Positions 1-7,219 of a stretch of DNA of 10,319 nucleotides are shown here, in pieces. The translations under genes and the position numbers were made by a program. The DNA comes from Desulfovibrio sp. UBA2564 (GTDB lineage: Bacteria; Desulfobacterota; Desulfovibrionia; Desulfovibrionales; Desulfovibrionaceae). The notes under the pieces were generated by a model. The model ran no database searches. It was not told the DNA's origin and saw only the letters and a program-made list of their open reading frames with translations. The stretch covers positions 1 through 10,319 of the forward strand of contig DDLU01000279.1 of assembly GCA_002340305.1 (NCBI GenBank). The letters are read 5' to 3'. Each line of letters opens with the position of its first letter. Positions within the stretch are counted from its first letter, which is position 1.

Positions 1-11
1 CCGAGGGCCAA

Positions 12-114
12 AGAAACTTTTTTATTGCGCCCGTCCTGGGGCTCACCCCTTCGGGGCGGTGCTTTTAGGCACCGGGCAAATCCGCTTTCCTGCGGATTTG
101 TGAAAAAAGTTTCT
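12..114. repeat. Nested inverted-repeat element, about 100 bp
   Basis: A perfect 12-bp inverted repeat (AGAAACTTTTTT at 12-23 and its complement at 103-114) encloses several smaller hairpins. These are CCCC/GGGG at 46-49/53-56, CGGTGC/GCACCG at 57-62/69-74 with a 6-base loop, and a perfect 9-bp stem CAAATCCGC/GCGGATTTG at 77-85/92-100. The GC-rich core sits in AT-rich flanks. No U-tract follows the structure on either strand, so it is not a standard intrinsic terminator. It could be a dispersed intergenic (REP- or MITE-like) repeat or a structured RNA; copy number cannot be judged from one window. Confidence 0.55.
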
Positions 115-259
115 CTGAACTCTTCAAAAACTTTTATCGAGCTTCGCAACGGGTTTTGAAAATTTTCTGCAATCCATTTCTATTCCATCCCTATAGATTT
201 CTGTAGCTCAATTCGGAATGGAAACACAACTAAAAAATCAAATATTTCAGATAGAAATT

Positions 260-290
260 AAAAAAACGGGAGCCTGTAAACAGGCTCCCG
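260..290 (-). terminator. Intrinsic terminator after hynA
   Basis: A perfect 10-bp stem CGGGAGCCTG/CAGGCTCCCG (267-276/281-290) with a 4-base loop is followed, on the minus strand, by seven Ts (complement of 260-266). It lies about 27 bases beyond the hynA stop codon and should end the hydrogenase transcript. The plus-strand side is only moderately T-rich, so activity in that direction is doubtful. Confidence 0.9.
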
Positions 291-316
291 TAATATTTTC
301 TTGAAGCTTGAACCTA

Positions 317-2026
317 CTAGAGGATCTTGAACTTGTGAACTTCGTTGGTCTTTGCATCGATGACGTGTACGCCGCAAGCGATACAGGGGTCATATGAGTG
401 AACAGTACGCAGGATTTCAACAGGACGCTTGGGATCAGCAATAGGTGTTCCCATGAGTGCTTCTTCAACTGCGGACATTTTGTTCTGGTTACAACGGGGG
501 CCGAGGTTCCAAGTGGAAGGAACAACCAGCTGGAAGTTCTCGATTTTGCCGCCCTTAATCTTGATCCAGTGAGACAGACCACCGCGAGGTGCGCCAACAA
601 AACCAACGCCTTCTGCTTCATCAGGCATTTCCCACTCAACCGCGAGGTCAGTGTTGCCGGAAGCAACATTGTCTTCAAGATTATTGACCCATTCAGTCAT
701 CTTGTTACCGGCAACAACGGTTTCTATACCACGAGCCGCGGTTCTACCAAGAGTGGAGAACAGGGCTTCAGGGCCGACACCGAGAGTGCTGAGAACATGG
801 TTAACAACAGGAACAACATCTTTGTTGCCGCGAGCGTAAGAGACTAGCATCTGTGCCAGCGGACCGACTTCCATGGACTCGCCTTTGTAGCGGGGAGCTT
901 TCATCCAGGAGTATCGGTCACGGTCTTCATAGTTGGTGTACTTAGGCTCGGTTTCACCTTCATACGGATGCAGTGAGGAATCACCATCATACCAGCTATG
1001 GCTGATATCTTCTTTAATGGAATCAGGGTTGAAATCCATGACGTTACTGAGATCACGGTTCATGATAACACCCTGCTCAAGGAAGCGGCTGTTAATGTCT
1101 GCTTCAACATCCGGGAATTCACCGAAAGTCAGGAAGTTGGTGGTTCCACCGATTCCTGCCCAGTCTTTGTAGTAACCGGCAACCATCAGCAGGTCAGGAA
1201 TGTAACATTCGTTAACAAATGCCATGGTTTCATTATAAAGATCCTTGAACTCCTGAATGCGTTTCGGAGTCAGGGAATCGTAACAAGTTACACCACCAAC
1301 GATGGTGAACTGGGTATGCGGGTTTTTAGCACCGAAAACAGCCATTGCACGAGCTGCTTTAACCTGCAAGTGTAGACCTTCAAGGTAGTGAGCAGTTGCA
1401 ATAAGGTTTTCTTCGGGGTTCAGGTAATAAGCTTCGTGCCCGCCGAGGAAGTAAGCGTTGGTGAAAATACCGAGCTGACCGGAATCTACGAATTTTTTCA
1501 ACTTTTCCTGAACAGCTTTCAGATCCTCAGGCTTGGTAACGCGGGGGGACTGGCTGTTAGCGATTTTAGCTGCTTTAGCAGGATCAGCCTGCAGTGCGCT
1601 GACAACGTCAACCCAGTCAAGGGCATGCAGATGATAGAAATGCACGATGTGGTCATGCAGGTACTGGGCACCCAGTACGAGGTTACGGATAAGACGTGCG
1701 TTTTCAGGCAGATTCTTATCTACGCCAACAGCATTATCCACGCAGCGGGTGGAAGCCAATGCATGAGTGTAAGTACAGACACCGCAGGAGCGCTGGGTGA
1801 AGTGCTGAGCATCACGGGGATCACGGCCTTTCAGGATGATTTCCAGACCGCGGAAGAGCTGAGAGCTACTCCAGACATTGCTTACTTTACCGTTTTCGAC
1901 TTCCACTTCAATCTTGAGGTGTCCCTCAATACGGGTAAGTGGATCGACAATCACCGGACCGGTGTAATTTTTATCGTAAGGGGTCGCCATTACAGCGGGG
2001 CCCGATTTAGCCTTGCAACCAGACAT
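317..2026 (-). CDS. hynA: Periplasmic [NiFe] hydrogenase, large subunit
   Basis: The 569-residue catalytic subunit carries the Ni-Fe active site that splits H2 in the periplasm. The N-terminal motif RSCGVC supplies active-site C81 and C84; the C-terminal motif DPCIACGVH supplies C548 and C551. E34 in RIEGH is also conserved. The codon of C551 is TGC, so this is the cysteine form, not the selenocysteine (NiFeSe) form. After H554 a 15-residue tail ending HKFKIL remains; in this family a specific endopeptidase removes it after nickel insertion. There is no signal peptide: the family is exported together with the Tat-carrying small subunit. The ATG at 2026 (MSGC...) was chosen because GGAGG lies 7 bases upstream and Desulfovibrio homologues begin the same way; a TTG two codons earlier is too close to that site. 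It is the last gene of a hynB-hynA operon, 59 bases after hynB. Confidence 0.97.
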   Translation of the reverse strand: MSGCKAKSGPAVMATPYDKNYTGPVIVDPLTRIEGHLKIEVEVENGKVSNVWSSSQLFRGLEIILKGRDPRDAQHFTQRSCGVCTYTHALASTRCVDNAVGVDKNLPENARLIRNLVLGAQYLHDHIVHFYHLHALDWVDVVSALQADPAKAAKIANSQSPRVTKPEDLKAVQEKLKKFVDSGQLGIFTNAYFLGGHEAYYLNPEENLIATAHYLEGLHLQVKAARAMAVFGAKNPHTQFTIVGGVTCYDSLTPKRIQEFKDLYNETMAFVNECYIPDLLMVAGYYKDWAGIGGTTNFLTFGEFPDVEADINSRFLEQGVIMNRDLSNVMDFNPDSIKEDISHSWYDGDSSLHPYEGETEPKYTNYEDRDRYSWMKAPRYKGESMEVGPLAQMLVSYARGNKDVVPVVNHVLSTLGVGPEALFSTLGRTAARGIETVVAGNKMTEWVNNLEDNVASGNTDLAVEWEMPDEAEGVGFVGAPRGGLSHWIKIKGGKIENFQLVVPSTWNLGPRCNQNKMSAVEEALMGTPIADPKRPVEILRTVHSYDPCIACGVHVIDAKTNEVHKFKIL

Positions 2027-2033
2027 ATACAAT

Positions 2034-2038
2034 CCTCC
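2034..2038 (-). promoter_or_regulatory. Ribosome binding site of hynA
   Basis: GGAGG on the minus strand, 7 bases before the ATG at 2026. It settles the start in favour of this ATG over the TTG at 2032, which would leave a spacing of 1 base. Confidence 0.8.
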
Positions 2039-2048
2039 AAAAGAATTG

Positions 2049-2069
2049 AAAGTTAGTTTAATTAACTTT
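2049..2069 (-). other. Small hairpin in the hynB-hynA spacer
   Basis: A perfect 7-bp dyad AAAGTTA/TAACTTT (2049-2055/2063-2069) with a 7-base loop lies between the two hydrogenase subunits. It is AT-only apart from one pair and lacks a U-tract, so it is unlikely to terminate. It may be a processing or stabilising element, or chance in an AT-rich spacer. Confidence 0.3.
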
Positions 2070-2085
2070 TAACTTACCGGGAATA

Positions 2086-3033
2086 CTAGCTCTGCTCGTA
2101 GAACGGGCTCATTTCATCCCAGAAATCAGGCTCACTGCAACCAATGCAGGGGTGACCAGCCTCAATAGGCCAGTTGGTCTGATTAAACTTGACTTTCGGA
2201 CAGTTATTGTAGGTGTCCGGTCCTTTACATCCCAGCTCGTACAGGCAGTAACCTTTCTTAGCTTCTTCGGATGAGAAGGAAGGTGCAAATTCATCATTAT
2301 CAAAATGTTTAAGTCTCGGGCAGTTATCATGCACGGACTCACCATAGAAAAGTAGCGGACGACCATCATCATCAAGCTCGGGAACACCCTTGGTCAGATA
2401 ATGTACAACAGTACCGACAAAGTTGAACGGGTTGGTCGGACAACCGGGCAGGTTAACGGTAGTCACGCCGCCAAGAGCTTCGGAAACACCTTTTGCCTGC
2501 GAGGGGTTAGGTGCTGCAGCCTGAACGCCGCCGTAACATGCGCAAGTACCGATGCAGATGGTTGCTTTTGCTTTCGGAACAATTTCCTCAACAATTTCAA
2601 GCATGGTTTTACCACCGACTTTACCCCAGGCACCACCTTCAATAGTGGGAATGCCACCTTCAACAACGCAGATAAAGCCTTCAGGAGAATGAACTGCTTC
2701 GTGCAGAGCTTCTTCAGCGGCATGACCTGCGGCAGCCATGATGGTTTCATGGTAGTCGAGGGAAATAGTGTCGAGAATAAGAGCATCAATATAAGGCGAA
2801 ACAGTACGAAGAACAGCTTCTGAGCAGCCTGTGCATTCAGCTGCATGCAGATAAACAACAGAAGGACGCTTTTTCTGAGTCAGGGCTTCCGCTACGGTCG
2901 GCGCGAACGCAGGTCCCATACCCATAACAGCGGCGGTTGTTGCGCAGAACTTCATGAAATCGCGGCGGGAGACGCCATTCTGCTCAAGGCGTTCTTCCGC
3001 TCCATCCTTTCCGAGTCCCACAGAGAATTTCAT
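2086..3033 (-). CDS. hynB: Periplasmic [NiFe] hydrogenase, small (Fe-S) subunit
   Basis: The 315-residue electron-transfer subunit passes electrons from the Ni-Fe site to periplasmic cytochrome c. It begins with a Tat signal: SRRDFMKFC at 22-30, a hydrophobic stretch, and likely cleavage after AEA at 48-50. Proximal [4Fe-4S] ligands are C67 and C70 (ECTGC), C164 (GTC) and C198 (GCP). Distal-cluster ligands are H235, C238, C263 and C269. The medial [3Fe-4S] ligands are C278, C296 and C299, with P289 in NWP. The ECTGC form, and a Gly rather than Cys in GTCACYGG, indicate the ordinary oxygen-sensitive class, not the [4Fe-3S] oxygen-tolerant class. The start at 3033 is preferred because GGAGG sits 5 bases upstream; an in-frame ATG at 3045 overlaps that site. 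It is the first gene of the operon. Confidence 0.97.
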   Translation of the reverse strand: MKFSVGLGKDGAEERLEQNGVSRRDFMKFCATTAAVMGMGPAFAPTVAEALTQKKRPSVVYLHAAECTGCSEAVLRTVSPYIDALILDTISLDYHETIMAAAGHAAEEALHEAVHSPEGFICVVEGGIPTIEGGAWGKVGGKTMLEIVEEIVPKAKATICIGTCACYGGVQAAAPNPSQAKGVSEALGGVTTVNLPGCPTNPFNFVGTVVHYLTKGVPELDDDGRPLLFYGESVHDNCPRLKHFDNDEFAPSFSSEEAKKGYCLYELGCKGPDTYNNCPKVKFNQTNWPIEAGHPCIGCSEPDFWDEMSPFYEQS

Positions 3034-3455
3034 AAAAACCTCCATCCTCTAATTAAAGATAGCAGGGTTTATCCCCTGACATTGCAGTCTTCAATAAAGG
3101 CTGGAAACGCTCCCGCCCCAAAAGGCCGCAATGCAAACTAATTTTTTATCCATCAGCTCTGGCCATACAGCATCAGTCTCACCTTGATACTCGCTCTCAC
3201 ACAGACGCTAATGTATTGAAAATTCTAATTACTCTTAAACCATTTTACTATGGGAGCGTCAACCCCAAATGCTAGATTATTGTTTTTGATGCTAATTTCA
3301 CTTCTTCATAGAGAAAAACAACTGTTCGTGTTACACATAATAAAATCTTATTACTACAAAACAAATCTTTTCAAGATTAATAGTCTCGCACAATAGAAAC
3401 ATGATCTATAAAATAACATAGACCCGTTTTGACCTATACCTACGGTGGGAGATAT
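3034..3455. other. AT-rich gene-free region upstream of hynB
   Basis: About 420 bases between hynB and the tmk terminator, with no convincing coding frame on either strand. GGAGG at 3039-3043 (minus strand) is the hynB ribosome binding site. The part from about 3190 to 3440 is strongly AT-rich, as expected for a promoter and upstream activating region. I looked for a sigma-54 box (TGGCAC-N5-TTGC) reading towards hynB and found none. Small dyads exist (GTGTTACAC at 3328-3336; AATCTT/AAGATT at 3364-3369/3373-3378), but none matches a regulator site I can name. Confidence 0.6.
3234..3262 (-). promoter_or_regulatory. Candidate sigma-70 promoter for hynBA
   Basis: On the minus strand TTGACG (3257-3262, 5 of 6 matches to the -35 consensus) lies 17 bases before TTTAAG (3234-3239, 4 of 6 for the -10). 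It points towards hynB and would give a leader of about 190 bases. The weak -10 and the AT-rich setting make this tentative. Confidence 0.25.
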
Positions 3456-3484
3456 AAAAAAAGCACAGCCCTTTCGGACTGTGC
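3456..3484 (-). terminator. Intrinsic terminator after tmk
   Basis: The stem GCACAG/CTGTGC (3463-3468/3479-3484) extends by CC/GG around one bulged base. On the minus strand it is followed by seven Ts (complement of 3456-3462). It sits 26 bases after the tmk stop and separates this transcript from the hydrogenase promoter region. Confidence 0.85.
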
Positions 3485-3510
3485 CTCGAAAAAATATGGA
3501 TTAATTGTTA

Positions 3511-4164
3511 CTAACCGTTTGTTACATAATCCCCTTTTATCCGTTCGACCACCTTCGCTTTAATCTCTTCAAAGATTTCATCAGGTGTCTGGTCGGCATT
3601 TACAACTACTATTCTATCATTATTAAGGGCCGCCCATGTCAGATACCCCTCACGTACGCGGGTATGAAATTCAAGGGATTCAGCTTCAAAACGCCCTTCT
3701 GCCTGCATCTTATTCTCTTGCAGATTACGTGTCATAGCCCGTTTGAGACCAATTTCCGGCTCAATATCAAGAAGAATAGTCAGGTCAGGCCAATTTCCGG
3801 AAACTGCAACATCATTCAGCTCACGCAAAAGCTTGGGATCAAGTCCGCGCCCATAGCCCTGATATACAATAGTAGAATCAGCAAAGCGGTCAGAGATGAT
3901 AATCTTTCCGGCATCCACAGCAGGTTTAATCACTTGCCCTACGTGCTGCGCTCTGTCGGCAAGGTAAAGAAAAAGCTCGCACTGCCCAGTAATATCAGTA
4001 CTATCCATATTAAGCAGAATCTTACGCAATTCTTTACCGATACGGCTGCCACCCGGCTCAAGGGTTACTTCAACGATGTGCCCGATTTCTTCAAGAAAAG
4101 CTGTAAGTTTCTTAATCTGGGTAGTCTTGCCGGTTCCTTCTATGCCTTCAAAGGTAATGAACAT
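3511..4164 (-). CDS. tmk: Thymidylate kinase (dTMP kinase)
   Basis: The 217-residue cytosolic enzyme phosphorylates dTMP to dTDP with ATP, an essential step in dTTP supply. The P-loop GIEGTGKTT is at 7-15, the DRF motif at 92-94 followed by the conserved S-x(4)-YQG stretch, and the lid region with several Arg and Lys lies at about 145-160. Length is normal for the family (about 205-220). The usual TREPGGT motif reads TLEPGGS here (34-40), so the common Arg is Leu35. The ATG at 4164 was chosen because GGAGG lies 4 bases upstream and the protein then starts MFITFEG as in homologues; a start at 4191 adds nine unconserved residues. It overlaps the end of the HD-domain gene by 25 bases, suggesting translational coupling. 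Confidence 0.95.
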   Translation of the reverse strand: MFITFEGIEGTGKTTQIKKLTAFLEEIGHIVEVTLEPGGSRIGKELRKILLNMDSTDITGQCELFLYLADRAQHVGQVIKPAVDAGKIIISDRFADSTIVYQGYGRGLDPKLLRELNDVAVSGNWPDLTILLDIEPEIGLKRAMTRNLQENKMQAEGRFEAESLEFHTRVREGYLTWAALNNDRIVVVNADQTPDEIFEEIKAKVVERIKGDYVTNG

Positions 4165-5174
4165 TGAGCCTCCGATTTTTTGAGTTCGCACTTGCTCGAC
4201 GGATTGTCCGGCGATTTTTCAGCCTTGTATAAGTACCTATCCAAAAATCGCTGATACGGAGTCCAGTTACTTTCCGAGCCTTCCAACTTACCTAATTCTG
4301 CGAAAATTGTATTCATTTTTGCATCAATGTTATCCGCGAAATGCAGGATAAACGCCTCAGGAGTCTTGGGGCGCTTAGGAGCACCGTATTCATATTCACC
4401 GTGATGGGAAAGGATCAAATGCTTCAAGTGAAGCTTTAACTTTGGATCGAGGTCCCTTGATCTTTGAAGGAACGGCTCCAGAATTTCCACACCTATATGG
4501 ATATGTCCAAGCAAACGCCCTTCGTCGGTGTAATCATTGGTCAAACCGCCGGAAAGTTCCCAAGCTTTGCCAAGATCATGAAAAATTGCAGCTGCAAGTA
4601 CCACCTGACGATCCACTTCAGGATAGTTATCGCAAATGGACATACACAATTTGGCAACAGCCAAAGTATGCTCCAGCAATCCGCCCACGTATGCATGGTG
4701 AACGGCCTTTGCTCCAGTAGCGGTCAAAAGACGGTTATAAACAGTTTCATCTTTCAAAACCTTGCGGCAAAATTTTTTCCAAGGAATATGGACCATATGT
4801 TCAGCAATAAGGTAATCCAGTTCCTGCATTATGTCTTCCGGCCTTTCTTTACTCGAAGGGAGAAAATCAGTGATATCCAGTCCGGCATATTCAGGATCAA
4901 GGATATCAAGTACTTCCACAGTAAGCTGCGGCTTATCCCGAAAAGAGCCTACCATCCCTCCGGCTACAACAAACATCCCAGCTTCAAGTGTTGGAAAAGA
5001 CTGACTTAATGGACTCCATATTTTTGCTTCAACCGCACCTGAGTTGTCCTGCAAACGTAAATTCCAAAATGGACCATTCCTTGATTCACGCAGTTGGGCA
5101 TCGCCGATGAGAAAGACATCTTTGACCCTTTCTCCGTTTATAAGATCTTTAATATATGTATATTTTTGTGACAC
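4140..5174 (-). CDS. OB-fold/HD-domain protein, YhaM-like 3'-5' exoribonuclease
   Basis: The 344-residue cytosolic protein has the domain order of the YhaM family, which degrades RNA and ssDNA from the 3' end. An N-terminal OB-fold nucleic-acid-binding domain (about 15-95) is followed by a metal-dependent HD domain (about 155-300). Metal-ligand candidates are H169 (LLEHT), the H199-D200 pair (FHDLGK), H224, H257/H258 (LSHHGE) and D281 (ADNIDAK). The C-terminal tail after about 320 is polar and not recognisable. The start is a GTG at 5174 with a poor ribosome binding site (AGGA about 10 bases upstream); MSQKYTYIKDL agrees with the family's usual N-terminus. It precedes and overlaps tmk. YhaM-type activity is inferred from the family; substrate specificity in this lineage is unknown to me. 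Confidence 0.85.
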   Translation of the reverse strand: MSQKYTYIKDLINGERVKDVFLIGDAQLRESRNGPFWNLRLQDNSGAVEAKIWSPLSQSFPTLEAGMFVVAGGMVGSFRDKPQLTVEVLDILDPEYAGLDITDFLPSSKERPEDIMQELDYLIAEHMVHIPWKKFCRKVLKDETVYNRLLTATGAKAVHHAYVGGLLEHTLAVAKLCMSICDNYPEVDRQVVLAAAIFHDLGKAWELSGGLTNDYTDEGRLLGHIHIGVEILEPFLQRSRDLDPKLKLHLKHLILSHHGEYEYGAPKRPKTPEAFILHFADNIDAKMNTIFAELGKLEGSESNWTPYQRFLDRYLYKAEKSPDNPSSKCELKKSEAQCSLPLKA

Positions 5175-5226
5175 TTCTTGCTATTCCTGAATTGCTTTGA
5201 TACCTCGCCCTCAGGCGACGGATTTT

Positions 5227-5256
5227 TTCACACTTGTAACGGCGTTTTTGTATAAC
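5227..5256 (+). promoter_or_regulatory. Candidate sigma-70 promoter for surE
   Basis: TTCACA (5227-5232, 5 of 6) and TATAAC (5251-5256, 5 of 6) are separated by 18 bases and face surE, giving a leader of about 70 bases. The 159-base spacer must also hold the promoter of the divergent HD-domain gene, which I could not place. Confidence 0.4.
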
Positions 5257-5333
5257 TGCCCGGAATTTGTATTCATAGTCAACCCATATGAAGACTGTCC
5301 AATTATTTTTGAAATGTCTACCGGAGAATACTG

Positions 5334-6089
5334 ATGAATATACTTTTGACTAACGATGACGGCATTCAGGCTGTAGGCCTGCGTGCCCTTTATCACGGCC
5401 TAAAAAGAGCCGGAATGAAAGTCCAAGTGGTCGCCCCTGTTACGGAACAATCCGCAGTAGGACACGCCGTATCGCTCTATTCACCCCTTCGAGTCAAGAG
5501 ATTTGAAGAGGACGGCTTTTCCGGGCTGGGTGTTTACGGTACTCCGGTTGACTGCGTCAAACTTGCTTTGACCACTCTGCTGGAGAATAAACCGGACGTT
5601 GTTGTTTCCGGCATTAATAGCGGAGCAAACACCGGCGTTGATATTTTATACTCAGGAACAGTTTCTGCTGCAACCGAAGGTGCGCTCATGGGTTATCCGG
5701 CAATGGCTGTCTCATATGATAGTTTCAAACCGGAAGAACTCACCGACCAAGGTGACTACTGCGCAGATCTGCTCAAAAAAATGCCTTGGAAAAAACTTGG
5801 TGAAAAAACAGTTGTTAACTTAAATTTTCCGGCGGTACAGGTTAAAGAGGCCAAAGAACTCAAGATCTGCCGCCATACCCGCGTATCATGGCAGGACTGG
5901 TACGAAGCACGGGAAGACCCGCGCGGTCATAAATATTACTGGCTGGATGGTGTTATGCCAAAGGAAAAAATCAGTCCGGGCACAGATAGGGATCTGCTGA
6001 CCAAAGGACATATCACCATGACACCATTACATTTTGATTTTACTGACCGGAAAGCATTTGCAGCTCTGGAGCAGAGCTTCGGAGTATAA
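5334..6089 (+). CDS. surE: 5'/3'-nucleotidase SurE
   Basis: The 251-residue metal-dependent phosphatase removes phosphate from nucleoside monophosphates; some homologues also cut short polyphosphate. The N-terminal LTNDDG motif gives metal ligands D8 and D9, S40 lies in EQSAVGHA, and N95 lies in VSGINSGANTG, all at positions usual for the family. YSGTVSAATEG (106-116) is the conserved loop after it. Length matches the family (about 250). The ATG at 5334 follows GGAGA with a 6-base gap. It is divergent from the HD-domain exoribonuclease/tmk pair, a neighbourhood with a nucleotide-salvage and RNA-turnover flavour. No strong terminator follows it; only an imperfect AT hairpin is seen at about 6094-6111. 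Confidence 0.96.
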   Translation: MNILLTNDDGIQAVGLRALYHGLKRAGMKVQVVAPVTEQSAVGHAVSLYSPLRVKRFEEDGFSGLGVYGTPVDCVKLALTTLLENKPDVVVSGINSGANTGVDILYSGTVSAATEGALMGYPAMAVSYDSFKPEELTDQGDYCADLLKKMPWKKLGEKTVVNLNFPAVQVKEAKELKICRHTRVSWQDWYEAREDPRGHKYYWLDGVMPKEKISPGTDRDLLTKGHITMTPLHFDFTDRKAFAALEQSFGV

Positions 6090-6113
6090 TCCGTATACTT
6101 TTAAAAGAGTATG

Positions 6114-6143
6114 TGGACATTTTGTTTTGTGATAGGGTATATA
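6114..6143 (+). promoter_or_regulatory. Candidate sigma-70 promoter for fba
   Basis: TGGACA (6114-6119, 5 of 6) is followed after 18 bases by TATATA (6138-6143, 4 of 6), with TATAAG overlapping at 6140-6145. A start nearby would give fba a leader of roughly 130 bases that contains the dyad at 6198-6221. Confidence 0.35.
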
Positions 6144-6197
6144 AGATAGTATTTGGAACTAATTTGCGGCAACGACAACTGAATAAGGGAAGTATGG

Positions 6198-6221
6198 CAG
6201 ACATAATATATTATTTGTCTG
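6198..6221. promoter_or_regulatory. Operator-like dyad upstream of fba
   Basis: CAGACA (6198-6203) and TGTCTG (6216-6221) form a perfect 6-bp dyad whose 12-base interior TAATATATTATT is itself nearly palindromic. The whole reads as a 24-base near-perfect palindrome with one unpaired T on each side of the axis region. It lies about 65 bases before the fba start. It could be a regulator site or an mRNA hairpin. I do not recognise it as the site of a known regulator. Confidence 0.4.
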
Positions 6222-6284
6222 GTGTGAATTTCAGGGAAATGCCGCGTCATCATTTAAGTATAGTTATCCACTAAGGAGGATTAC

Positions 6285-7208
6285 ATGCCACTAGTTTCGC
6301 CCAAGGAAATGTTCGAGGGAGCCTATGCCGGCGGCTATGCCATTGGTGCGTTCAACGTAAACAACATGGAGATTATTCAGGGAATAATGGAAGCGGGTAG
6401 CGAGGAGAAAGCTCCCCTCATTCTTCAGGTTTCCGCCGGTGCTAAAAAATATGCCGGAATGTCATACATTACTAAACTGATGGAAGCAGCACTGATTGAA
6501 ACAGATCTTCCGGTTGTTCTTCATCTCGACCACGGCGCAAACTTTGAAATCTGCAAAGAAGTAATTGACGGCGGATTCACATCCGTAATGATTGACGGTT
6601 CACACCTTCTTTTCGAGGAAAACATAGCTGAGACTAAAAAGGTTGTAGAATACGCTCACGAAAGAGGCGTATGGGTTGAAGCGGAACTCGGTCGTCTCGC
6701 CGGTATCGAAGAAGATGTTGTTTCCGATGAACATATTTATACTGATCCCGATGAAGCAGTAGAATTCGTAGAGCGCACAGGCTGTGATTCTCTTGCCATC
6801 GCCATCGGCACCAGTCACGGCGCATACAAATTTAAAGGCGAAGCAAAGCTTGATTTTGACCGTCTCGATAAAATCGCATCCCTGATGCCCAACTACCCCA
6901 TCGTACTTCACGGTGCTTCCAGCGTTGTTCCTGAATTCGTAAAAATGGCCAACGAATTCGGCGGCGACATTGCCGGGGCAAAAGGTGTACCCGAAGATTT
7001 GCTGCGTCAAGCTGCATCCAAGGCGGTTTGCAAAATCAATATCGACACCGATATTCGTCTTGCAATGACTGGTGTTATCCGCAAATTCATGGCCGAGAAC
7101 CCCACAGTATTTGACCCCAGAGGCTATCTGGGCGAATCCCGCAAGGCAGTTAAAGAAATGGTCCGTCACAAGATCATCAACGTGCTGGGTTGCTCCAACA
7201 CCATCTAA
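6285..7208 (+). CDS. fba: Class II fructose-1,6-bisphosphate aldolase
   Basis: The 307-residue Zn-dependent aldolase interconverts fructose 1,6-bisphosphate with dihydroxyacetone phosphate and glyceraldehyde 3-phosphate. Catalytic D82 and Zn ligand H83 are in LHLDHG. Further Zn ligands are H178 (GTSHGAYK) and H209 (VLHGASS), with E134 in VEAELG. The phosphate-binding part includes GAS (210-212) and NIDTD (252-256). Length and motifs fit the class II group represented by the Bacillus enzyme. The start has an excellent site, AAGGAGG, 5 bases before the ATG. It lies upstream of gap on the same strand, its usual functional partner. Here the two are separated by 242 bases containing stem-loops, so they may be separate or attenuated units. 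In a sulfate reducer the main direction may be gluconeogenic (inference). Confidence 0.96.
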   Translation: MPLVSPKEMFEGAYAGGYAIGAFNVNNMEIIQGIMEAGSEEKAPLILQVSAGAKKYAGMSYITKLMEAALIETDLPVVLHLDHGANFEICKEVIDGGFTSVMIDGSHLLFEENIAETKKVVEYAHERGVWVEAELGRLAGIEEDVVSDEHIYTDPDEAVEFVERTGCDSLAIAIGTSHGAYKFKGEAKLDFDRLDKIASLMPNYPIVLHGASSVVPEFVKMANEFGGDIAGAKGVPEDLLRQAASKAVCKINIDTDIRLAMTGVIRKFMAENPTVFDPRGYLGESRKAVKEMVRHKIINVLGCSNTI

Positions 7209-7219
7209 AAGATTTTTCT

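Noticed and set aside
317..400. Possible selenocysteine (NiFeSe) hydrogenase
   Set aside because: The codon at the Sec position is TGC, a normal Cys, and no in-frame TGA occurs there.
398..2056. Several long plus-strand open frames opposite hynA
   Set aside because: They lie antisense to a certain gene, lack ribosome binding sites and resemble no protein family; codon bias of hynA explains them.
3034..3455. Sigma-54 promoter or CRP/FNR-type site upstream of hynB (e.g. GTGTTACAC at 3328)
   Set aside because: No TGGCAC-N5-TTGC arrangement was found, and the dyad is too short and poorly matched to TGTGA-N6-TCACA.
5204..5228. Terminator-like hairpin TCGCC/GGCGA followed by a T run on the plus strand
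   Set aside because: The stem is only 5 bp, the T run is offset by 4 bases, and no plus-strand gene precedes it.
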